A stretch of 6,978 nucleotides of DNA, taken from assembly GCA_023422555.1 (NCBI GenBank), contig JAFAGQ010000257.1, positions 1 through 6,978 of the forward strand, given 5' to 3'. Made by a program: the position numbers and the translations under genes. The notes under the pieces were generated by a model. It was given only the letters and a program-made list of their open reading frames with translations. It was not told where the DNA came from and ran no database searches. Source of the DNA: Pseudomonadota bacterium (GTDB taxonomy: Bacteria > Pseudomonadota > Gammaproteobacteria > Burkholderiales > Burkholderiaceae_B). Within the stretch, counting starts at the first letter, position 1, and the number at the start of each line of letters is the position of its first letter. Positions 1 to 4,837 of the stretch are shown here, one piece after another.

Positions 1-17
1 ATGATGACATTTCAGAC

Positions 18-302
18 TCAGAGGTAACGGGTGATTTCTTTGAACTCTTCGATGGATTGACGTTGATCTTTGCTCAGCGGGCCAACGACGTCATCCAGGC
101 AATGATCCAGATGATCCTGGATAAACATTTTTTTCGCCTGATATACGGCCTTTTCTACCGCATGCAATTGTTGGGCAACGTCCAGACAGGATCTGCCTGT
201 CTCGATCATGTCGATAATTCCCTTGAGGTGTCCATCAACGCGCTTGAGCCGTTTAAGGATATCGGGGTGAGTGGTATGTGTATTTGAATTTTTTGTATGC
301 AT
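18..302 (-). CDS. CsoR/RcnR-family metal-sensing transcriptional repressor
   Basis: Encodes 94 residues, a normal length for the all-helical CsoR/RcnR/FrmR (DUF156) repressors, which release DNA when they bind metal, formaldehyde or sulfur species. The hallmark N-terminal helix is visible (ILKRLKRVDGHLKGI, about residues 15-29). Candidate ligands are Cys39, His64 and Cys68. The spacing Cys-x24-His-x3-Cys is that of Cu(I)-sensing CsoR; RcnR has His and FrmR has Leu at the last position. Copper is therefore the best guess, but the second-shell Tyr that often precedes the first Cys is Ser here. I chose the ATG at 302. An in-frame TTG at 338 would run the coding sequence through the operator-like dyad. 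No good Shine-Dalgarno is seen; the only purine run is about 13 bases upstream. An ATG at 10-8, eight bases past the stop, may start a following gene, perhaps a copper ATPase or chaperone, but it is outside the window. Family certain, metal inferred. Confidence 0.9.
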   Translation of the reverse strand: MHTKNSNTHTTHPDILKRLKRVDGHLKGIIDMIETGRSCLDVAQQLHAVEKAVYQAKKMFIQDHLDHCLDDVVGPLSKDQRQSIEEFKEITRYL

Positions 303-313
303 ATTTAATATGG

Positions 314-332
314 TATCCCCCCGGAGGGGATA
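314..332. promoter_or_regulatory. CsoR-type operator dyad
   Basis: TATCCCC (314-320) and GGGGATA (326-332) form 7-bp inverted arms around a 5-base CCGGA centre. AT ends flanking G/C runs are the known layout of CsoR/RcnR/FrmR operators. It ends 11 bases upstream of the repressor's ATG, so binding could block both transcription and translation initiation. This fits autorepression, which is usual for the family. The function is inferred from sequence and position. Confidence 0.65.
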
Positions 333-336
333 TGGC

Positions 337-352
337 AATAGAATATTCTATT
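337..352. repeat. 16-bp perfect palindrome between csoR-like gene and mntP leader
   Basis: AATAGAATATTCTATT is identical to its reverse complement over all 16 bases and lies 4 bases beyond the GC-rich CsoR-type dyad. It is AT-rich and could overlap the repressor's promoter, since TAGAAT or TATTCT could serve as a -10. It could instead be a binding site for a second dimeric regulator. I do not recognise the motif, so the palindrome is observed and any function is open. Confidence 0.5.
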
Positions 353-439
353 CAAATTGCAATCGTCTGTGGTCATTGGCAAAGTCGCCTCGATCTGATC
401 TGAAGATTAAGTTTGAAATAGATGATGTGTTAAACTGCC

Positions 440-621
440 AGCTCCTTATTGGGGAGTAGCCTCCTTTTCTTTTTTGCGGAAAAGGGTCTGCATCAACATT
501 CTTGATCACCTATGATCATGGTGCAGACGGCCTGCGTGGCTTGGCGAGACCATAAACCTGTACATCGTTCCCTTCCCGGACAGCGTTGCAAGGTTTATGA
601 TTTCGTCCGGGTGGAGCTGTA
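440..621 (+). ncRNA. yybP-ykoY manganese riboswitch with expression platform
   Basis: The two invariant loops of this Mn2+ aptamer are present: GGGGAGTAGC (451-460) and GGCGAGACC (543-551). Between them lie a perfect 7-bp helix (463-469 with 479-485), a second perfect 7-bp helix (486-492 with 522-528) and, inside the latter, a 6-bp helix with a 4-base loop (503-508 with 513-518). The closing P1 helix can form from 447-452 and 551-556 with one bulge. Downstream, 551-559 is perfectly complementary to 591-599, and 575-581 to 605-611. The latter touches the Shine-Dalgarno GGTGGAG at 610-616. These helices cannot all coexist, as expected of a switch. There is no T-run after a hairpin, so translational control is more likely than termination. 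In the family, Mn2+ binding turns on export genes such as mntP. The transcription start is not clear from sequence. Confidence 0.92.
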
Positions 622-1200
622 ATGATGAACGCAATTTCCACGCTTGTTCTGGCATTCGCCATGTCGACAGATGCTTTTGCTGCTGCGGTCGGCAAAGGCG
701 CTGCCTTGCATAAACCCAAATTATCAGAAGCATTACGCACCGGTCTCATTTTCGGAGTCATTGAAGCCATTACACCTGTGCTAGGGTGGGCAATCGGCTC
801 GGCTGCGGCCCGGTACGTTACGCAGTGGGATCATTGGATTGCATTCGTGATGCTTTGTGTGCTCGGGTTGATGATGATTCGTAACGGCCTGAGCAAAGAT
901 GAAGAAAATGAAAAGCCGATAGAACGTCATTCCTTTTGGCTGCTGGCTGCAACAGGCTTTGCAACCAGCATAGATGCCATGGCTGTTGGCGTAGGACTCG
1001 CATTCATCGATAACAATATCTTCGTTACGGCGATCGCAATTGGCTGTGCCACAATGCTGATGGTTTCCATCGGCGTGATGGTTGGTCGTTTTATAGGCGC
1101 AATTGCCGGCAAACGCGCCGAGATTTTTGGCGGCCTGGGTCTTATTGGGATTGGCGCAACTATCCTGTATGAGCATCTATCTGCTTCAGCTGTGCTGTAG
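622..1200 (+). CDS. mntP: Manganese efflux pump MntP
   Basis: Encodes 192 residues, the usual MntP (YebN) length. MntP is an inner-membrane exporter that removes excess Mn2+ from the cytoplasm. The protein has about six membrane helices in two related halves, seen in the paired motifs AMSTDAFAAAVGKG (Asp17) and ATSIDAMAVGVGLAF (Asp118). These intramembrane aspartates are conserved in the family. Other family signatures are HKPKLSEALRTGLIFG near residues 30-45 and VGRFIGAIAGKRAEIFGGL near the C-terminus. Two ATGs are in tandem at 622 and 625. The Shine-Dalgarno (610-616) is 5 bases from the first and 8 from the second, and E. coli MntP aligns best with the second. The yybP-ykoY riboswitch directly upstream independently supports manganese. 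No clear intrinsic terminator follows on this strand. Confidence 0.96.
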   Translation: MMNAISTLVLAFAMSTDAFAAAVGKGAALHKPKLSEALRTGLIFGVIEAITPVLGWAIGSAAARYVTQWDHWIAFVMLCVLGLMMIRNGLSKDEENEKPIERHSFWLLAATGFATSIDAMAVGVGLAFIDNNIFVTAIAIGCATMLMVSIGVMVGRFIGAIAGKRAEIFGGLGLIGIGATILYEHLSASAVL

Positions 1201-1509
1201 TGGTGATCGTAGCCGTGGCGGTGGCCGTGACCGTAGCAGTAACCAGGCCTGTGCTGCATTGCCGCTGTTCGTGCTCATTTCAGATGAGCCTCGAACCATG
1301 ATCAAGGGGCGACGCGAGGTACGGGTTATGTGTCGGCCGAGCACATTGTTCCTGTCGAGGCGGGCTGATCAACAAAAACAAAAACAAAAAGCGCTGCGCC
1401 AATCGGCGCAACGCTTACGGATCAGAGCATTAACGCCGTCACACGACGCAACACTTTCAAATAAGAGTATTAGTGCAGATGTAAACTTCGGTTGATCGGA
1501 CCCGTGTTA
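1201..1509. other. Gene-free interval between mntP and the lipoprotein gene
   Basis: This interval lies between convergent genes. Its first 40 bases hold a degenerate six-base periodicity, described in the findings. Its far end carries the intrinsic terminator of the leftward lipoprotein gene. I see no convincing gene: the open frames across it are extensions of frames shadowing mntP and lack ribosome binding sites. Confidence 0.6.
1371..1416 (-). terminator. Intrinsic terminator of the MliC-like lipoprotein gene
   Basis: Read leftwards, 1416-1405 and 1400-1389 form a GC-rich hairpin of 11 pairs and one mismatch around a 4-base loop. It is followed by a U-rich tract (1389-1371, only T with scattered G on this strand). 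It lies about 95 bases past the lipoprotein stop. There is no T-run on the other strand, so it should act only leftwards. Confidence 0.88.
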
Positions 1510-1935
1510 TCAGCCACCGACCTTGCAGTCTTTAACGACGATATTGCTAACCATGGAAGGCTGGCCGGTACCGGAGCGCTGTTGCACTTCCTGCGTCAGC
1601 ATCTTGCCGTTGGCAGAGTCTACGTTTTCACGTGTGAATTTCTCTGTCGTCCACGTGTAGCCATTTCCGCGGAAGGTGTTGCCCACCAGATCGGAATTGC
1701 TCGTCGTGGCGCGTGTCAGTTCAACAGCCTGGTTTGCATATACGACTCGGGCAGTCTGAGGCTCATCAGCCTGGAACGTGTACTGCACACTTAGCGGCTG
1801 AGTGCTGTCACGACCGCAACTGTATTCGACGGTTTGCTGGGAAAGGTCGTTGCCAATTTCACCAGAAGTGGAGCATGCGGTCAGTCCTGCGCAGCAAATT
1901 ACCAGTCCAGACAGTGTTGTGAGTTTCATGTTCAT
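1510..1935 (-). CDS. MliC-like lipoprotein (putative C-type lysozyme inhibitor)
   Basis: Encodes 141 residues. A type II signal peptide ends in the lipobox LTAC, with lipidated Cys21. Ser22 at +2 predicts release to the outer membrane through the Lol system. The mature part resembles the MliC/PliC fold: VEYSCGRD (Cys40) followed by PLSVQYTF, RVVYANQAVELTRA and GYTWTTEKF, with a final Cys137 in VKDCKVGG that could pair with Cys40. MliC proteins protect cell-wall peptidoglycan by inserting a loop into the active site of C-type lysozyme. The canonical SGxxY loop and the WxKG lysine are not cleanly conserved (TTSNSD and WTTEKF here), so inhibitory activity is uncertain. The start at 1935 fits an AGGA Shine-Dalgarno 6 bases away better than the Met at 1929. 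The gene is monocistronic, with its own terminator downstream. No clear promoter was found. Confidence 0.8.
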   Translation of the reverse strand: MNMKLTTLSGLVICCAGLTACSTSGEIGNDLSQQTVEYSCGRDSTQPLSVQYTFQADEPQTARVVYANQAVELTRATTSNSDLVGNTFRGNGYTWTTEKFTRENVDSANGKMLTQEVQQRSGTGQPSMVSNIVVKDCKVGG

Positions 1936-2247
1936 TGATGGTCCTTTAATGAAATCCAGGCAGCAATCCCGATTGATCCCAAAAGTTATGCAAAGTGAAT
2001 CAATCCGGACGCAGCTACCTGCTCGTTCATTTTTTTATAACATCCGACCTTTTGCGCTCTTGTAAACGTCCGTTTGTATTTGAAACAATGCCCGATTTCG
2101 GGTTACACACCAAGGGCAGGCTTTTCTGATTTGTAAAAACGACTTTAGTTTGCTTCCCGCATGTTAAAAGAAAACAACTTGTCCGCATGTGTTGTTTCCT
2201 GGTGTGAGGTGAGATGTCGACAAATGGCGGCACTCAGACCGAGAAAC
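1936..2247. other. Intergenic region upstream of the lipoprotein gene
   Basis: This is an AT-rich stretch between two leftward genes that presumably holds the lipoprotein promoter, though I found no -35/-10 pair good enough to call. A small dyad CCCGATTTCGGG lies at 2091-2102. A 7-bp hairpin (2172-2178 with 2191-2197) followed leftwards by a short T-rich run is a weak candidate terminator for the thioesterase gene. No gene is supported here. Confidence 0.5.
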
Positions 2248-2676
2248 TCAGATTTCGCTCTTCACATTCACAATTGTGGCCTGGATCAGTGCAATTGCCT
2301 TGCCTTGCGTTCCGTCCTTCTCGAGCTTGCGAACTTCTCCGGTGCAGACGCTCAGCATCTTTCCCGCGTTTTGCACTCTACCTATGGCAATGAAACCATC
2401 ACCTATCGCCGGTCTCATCAAATTGACTTTGAATTCGGCCGTTACCACTTCATATCCTTCCGGTGCACGAGTCAGCGCAGCATAGCCGCAGGCACTGTCA
2501 ACGATACTGGTGATTGCGCCTGCATGCAGGTAACCGTGCTGTTGTGAAAGATGAGGCGAGAACGGAAGAATGATCTGCACTTCGCCGTCAGTAACGGACG
2601 ATAGCTTTGCCCCCAGGGTCTGCATCAAACCCTGCTTATCGAAGCTGCTGCGTACGCGCTCGTGAAATGTTTCCAT
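2248..2676 (-). CDS. PaaI-family hotdog thioesterase
   Basis: Encodes 142 residues, the usual length for a single hotdog domain. Enzymes of this family hydrolyse acyl-CoA thioesters in the cytoplasm and typically form tetramers. The core motif is HGYLHAGAITSIVDSACGYA, where His51-Ala-Gly53 and Asp60 at the head of the long helix occupy the positions used in PaaI-type catalysis. VTAEFKVNLMRPAIGDGFIA is the following beta-sheet segment. The substrate cannot be read from the sequence: no phenylacetate genes are nearby, so the name paaI is not justified. The ATG at 2676 is preceded by TGAGGCG, an acceptable Shine-Dalgarno. Upstream on this strand, TTGCCA (2733-2728) and TAAAAT (2712-2707) are a possible promoter, but their 15-base spacing is short. 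Family call strong, substrate unknown. Confidence 0.92.
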   Translation of the reverse strand: METFHERVRSSFDKQGLMQTLGAKLSSVTDGEVQIILPFSPHLSQQHGYLHAGAITSIVDSACGYAALTRAPEGYEVVTAEFKVNLMRPAIGDGFIAIGRVQNAGKMLSVCTGEVRKLEKDGTQGKAIALIQATIVNVKSEI

Positions 2677-3051
2677 ATCGCCTCATTTGTGATTTTTTCA
2701 ATTGTAATTTTATTGATTTCGTTGATCTGGCAATTCTCAGTCAACGGTATGTAGTATGGCATCGAAAACGAAGTACTGCCATCGCTATCACTTGTGTCAT
2801 GCAAAGGCGTTAGTGGGTTCGTGGCGTATTCTCGGCATGGTGCCAGGGGCGAGTATTGATTTGAAAGTGAATGTGGTTATCGGTGATATCAGAAGATCTG
2901 AAAGTGGCGGCGAAGAGAGGGTATTGTCAGAAGCGAGAAGCGAGAAAAAGAAAATGCGCAGCAGCATGGCCATGGGAGCTGAACTGTGCAAAGTGGATCC
3001 GGAACGAGAACGCGGGGCGTTCTATTCCAGTCTGACTGATGTCAGAAAATG
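2677..3051. other. Gene-poor interval of about 375 bases
   Basis: I found no convincing gene here. The rightward frame starting at 2756 is open for 112 codons but has no ribosome binding site, no recognisable motif, and runs antisense over the better-supported small ORF ending at 3052. A short tandem repeat, AGAAGCG in 2.5 copies, lies at 2929-2946 in a purine-rich tract. A small hairpin (3032-3036 with 3041-3045) lies just past the small ORF's stop and lacks a T-run. Confidence 0.5.
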
Positions 3052-3204
3052 TTATACGCTGGCGCGGAAGGTACGAATCAGGTCACGAACCTGAAGCTTG
3101 TAACCCTTGGCAACGTTCTTCTGTCCACAGGAGCGGGCGATTTTGTACTTGTTGACAGCCTTGCGAATCAGACCGATATGGATTTGTTGGTATGCAGAAT
3201 TCAT
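3052..3204 (-). CDS. Small basic protein, 50 residues, unrecognised
   Basis: ATG at 3204, stop TAA at 3054-3052. The start is preceded by a near-perfect Shine-Dalgarno, GGAGGT (3215-3210), 5 bases from the ATG. This is among the strongest in the window and the main reason to believe the gene. The peptide begins MNSAYQQIHIGLIRKAVNKY and ends VRDLIRTFRASV. It is rich in Lys and Arg with few acidic residues, has one Cys (residue 26) and no signal peptide or membrane segment. The periodicity of charged and hydrophobic residues suggests short amphipathic helices. A strongly basic cytoplasmic peptide could bind nucleic acid, but that is inference only. I do not recognise the family. The gene stands alone in a gene-poor stretch with a 17-bp dyad upstream (3252-3268). 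No terminator is evident. Confidence 0.6.
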   Translation of the reverse strand: MNSAYQQIHIGLIRKAVNKYKIARSCGQKNVAKGYKLQVRDLIRTFRASV

Positions 3205-3251
3205 GGCCGACCTCCATTTGATATAGGTCTAGTTTACATTTTGATTACAAG

Positions 3252-3268
3252 TTCACGCATTCCGTGAA
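3252..3268. promoter_or_regulatory. 17-bp dyad upstream of the small basic ORF
   Basis: TTCACG (3252-3257) and CGTGAA (3263-3268) are perfect 6-bp inverted arms separated by 5 bases. The dyad is about 48 bases upstream of the small ORF's ATG, where an operator or activator site could lie. On the leftward strand, TGTAAT (3249-3244) just beyond it is a fair -10 box without a good -35, which might suit an activator-dependent promoter. The arms are observed; function is inferred. Confidence 0.4.
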
Positions 3269-3551
3269 AACCACTATTTGTTGCTTTACATACACAACGT
3301 TGCAATTTCCATAAACAAATATGAAATGGATTGATGAAGCCGGCGCTAATGGGAAAAATATTGAATATAAACGGCCAAGACGATCACAATAATCGACAGA
3401 ATCACAAGTGTGAAGAACCGAGAAATAGAGTGAGGGAAATCACAAAAATGGTATTGGAGTACCAAAAAGGGTGAAATGACGACCGGATTGCAGGAAAGTG
3501 AAGATGGGAAAGCAAGATTTGCGGCGTTGCGGCAAATTGCAAGCGACGGGC

Positions 3552-3579
3552 AAAAAAAATGCCAGCTGTAAAAGCTGGC
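3552..3579 (-). terminator. Intrinsic terminator of the LysR-family regulator gene
   Basis: Read leftwards, 3579-3573 (GCCAGCT) pairs perfectly with 3567-3561 (AGCTGGC) around a 5-base loop. One base later there is a run of eight T (3559-3552). This is a textbook Rho-independent terminator about 73 bases past the lysR stop. There is no T-run on the rightward side. Confidence 0.93.
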
Positions 3580-3651
3580 GAATTCACCCAAAAAGCAATG
3601 AGCAGTTGTCATTATAGGAGTGGGTCTGATCGCGCTACAACTTAACAAATG

Positions 3652-4596
3652 TCAAGTTTTTGAATTCGATCGATGCTGGCCGATGTTCGGCATTTTTGTC
3701 TCTATACCAGGTGCGTGAGCAAGAATATGTTGCATCAGCTGCCGAACATAGACGGGCAACTCTTCGACATCACGCACACAGACCGCCAGGTTGCGCTGGG
3801 CCCACCTGTCCTGCAAATGAAAAATCTCAAGTTTCAGTGAATCCTGGTGTCGCAATGCTGAGGCCAGCGGCACGATGGCGATGCCCACGCCATTTCCCAC
3901 CATTCTGCAAACCGCGTCAATACTGCGAACCCGGACTCGATAATGCAGCTGCAGACCTGTCTGTCGCCCTTGCGCGGCAATATGCTCGTGAAGTGCGCTG
4001 CCTGTCATCAGGCCGGCAAATTCCATGTGGCTGATATCAGCCAGGCTGACCGTTTCCGGAATATTCGCCTTATTTTCCCTTGCGGTAATCAGAACCAGCG
4101 GGTCGGGGCCGAACCAAAACACCTGCAGACCCTGCATATCGGCGGAGTCTGCAATAATTCCTATGTCGACCATACCATTGCGAATGAGATCTGTGATATC
4201 GGTACTAATGCGTTCTTCCAGATCCACCGAAATATCAGGATGTTGCTGCAAAAATGAACCCAGTAGCGTCGGCAAATATTCGCTGCAGGCAGATGTATTG
4301 GCAAGCAGGCGGACGTGACCCCTGACGCCACTGCTGTACTGACTCAAATCACCCCGCATCCGGTCCATTTGTTGCACAACCGTGCTGGCGTGATGAAGAA
4401 AAGTGCGGCCAGCAGCAGTGATCTTCACGCCTTTGTGATGGCGATCCAGCAGCAGGACTCCCAGCGACGCTTCCATTCCTTTGATGCGCTCACTGGCGGA
4501 AGCGGTTGTTATATGGCATCTGCGAGCGGCGGCCGTAATGGTGCCGGTCTCGTGGATGGCCAGAAACAGTCGAAGGTCAGTCAGGTCAAATCGCAT
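3652..4596 (-). CDS. LysR-family transcriptional regulator
   Basis: Encodes 314 residues, a standard LysR length. The N-terminal winged helix-turn-helix spans about residues 3-62 (DLRLFLAIHETGTITAAARR, then ASASERIKGMEASLGVLLLD). A linker helix follows, then a periplasmic-binding-protein-like effector domain from about 90 to 295, with the usual VDIGIIAD and GNGVGIAIVP segments. These proteins bind DNA as tetramers and respond to a small molecule; the ligand cannot be read here. The gene is divergent from a TauE/SafE-family transporter with 241 bases between them, so control of that transporter, and of itself, is the likely role. The start is fixed by the family's N-terminus. The gene has no Shine-Dalgarno: an extended -10 promoter ends 6 bases before the ATG, so the mRNA is probably leaderless. 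A strong terminator follows. Confidence 0.95.
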   Translation of the reverse strand: MRFDLTDLRLFLAIHETGTITAAARRCHITTASASERIKGMEASLGVLLLDRHHKGVKITAAGRTFLHHASTVVQQMDRMRGDLSQYSSGVRGHVRLLANTSACSEYLPTLLGSFLQQHPDISVDLEERISTDITDLIRNGMVDIGIIADSADMQGLQVFWFGPDPLVLITARENKANIPETVSLADISHMEFAGLMTGSALHEHIAAQGRQTGLQLHYRVRVRSIDAVCRMVGNGVGIAIVPLASALRHQDSLKLEIFHLQDRWAQRNLAVCVRDVEELPVYVRQLMQHILAHAPGIETKMPNIGQHRSNSKT

Positions 4597-4602
4597 TCGC
4601 AG

Positions 4603-4611
4603 ATTATAGCA
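4603..4611 (-). promoter_or_regulatory. Extended -10 promoter of the lysR gene
   Basis: Read leftwards, TGC (4611-4609) is directly followed by a consensus TATAAT (4608-4603), which makes an extended -10 element. No good -35 is present at 16-18 bases, as is common for extended -10 promoters. Six bases separate TATAAT from the ATG, so the expected start point is the A of the ATG at 4596. The dyad GGAAATTCC (4623-4631) is centred near -31 and could be an autoregulatory site. Confidence 0.75.
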
Positions 4612-4837
4612 ATTGTGTTTAAGGAAATTCCATAGGCACCAGATGTATTTTCCTGATTTTCAGCACTCGCATGCGGAACTAGAATAGGACTGTCCGTTAG
4701 TTGGTATTCCAGTATGAATCGACGAATAACTGCGATGTAAATCGGTTTGCTACCTGGATAAAACCATTTTCATGTGCATAAGGCCAATCCTGACGAATAC
4801 TCTGCGTTACGCACTTCAAGCATAGGTTGATGAAATT

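Larger units (their letters stand above)
3205..3651. other. AT-rich gene-poor interval upstream of the small ORF
   Basis: This interval holds the presumed promoter region of the small leftward ORF, a 17-bp dyad at 3252-3268, an 8-bp palindrome CAACGTTG at 3295-3302, and the lysR terminator at 3552-3579. A leftward frame across 3346-3648 ends in a hydrophobic stretch but contains the lysR terminator and lacks a ribosome binding site. A rightward 31-codon frame (3476-3571) follows GGGTGA but ends inside the terminator hairpin. I do not call either. Confidence 0.5.

Noticed and set aside
303..338. Upstream extension of the CsoR-like protein to a TTG at 338
   Set aside because: It would translate the operator-like dyad into a 12-residue extension not seen in the family; the ATG at 302 gives the normal length.
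927..1259. Leftward 110-codon frame antisense to mntP with a His/Gly-rich start
   Set aside because: It is mostly the complement of mntP, has no ribosome binding site and no recognisable domain; only its repeat-like start is reported as a finding.
1103..1495. Rightward 130-codon frame overlapping the mntP end
   Set aside because: Starts inside mntP in another frame, runs through the opposite-strand terminator hairpin, and its product is low-complexity Arg-rich sequence.
2167..2197. Hairpin with a short T-rich run downstream of the thioesterase gene
   Set aside because: Stem is only 7 bp and AT-rich with a 12-base loop, too weak to call a terminator.
2797..2991. Leftward frame with a hydrophobic start (MAMLLRIFFFSLLA)
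   Set aside because: Signal-like, but there is no ribosome binding site before the ATG at 2973 and the complement of a purine-rich tract easily yields Phe/Leu/Ser-rich frames.
2756..3094. Rightward 112-codon frame in the gene-poor stretch
   Set aside because: No Shine-Dalgarno, no motif, odd composition, and it overlaps the better-supported leftward 50-codon ORF.
3476..3571. Rightward 31-codon frame after GGGTGA
   Set aside because: It ends inside the lysR terminator hairpin and no conserved feature supports it; kept only as a possible relic in the findings.
3346..3648. Leftward 100-codon frame ending in a hydrophobic segment
   Set aside because: It contains the lysR intrinsic terminator, has no ribosome binding site, and its AT-rich codons would give hydrophobic residues by chance.
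4668..4675. CGCATGCG palindrome in the lysR-transporter intergenic region
   Set aside because: Only 8 bp, not placed relative to either promoter, and not of LysR T-N11-A type.
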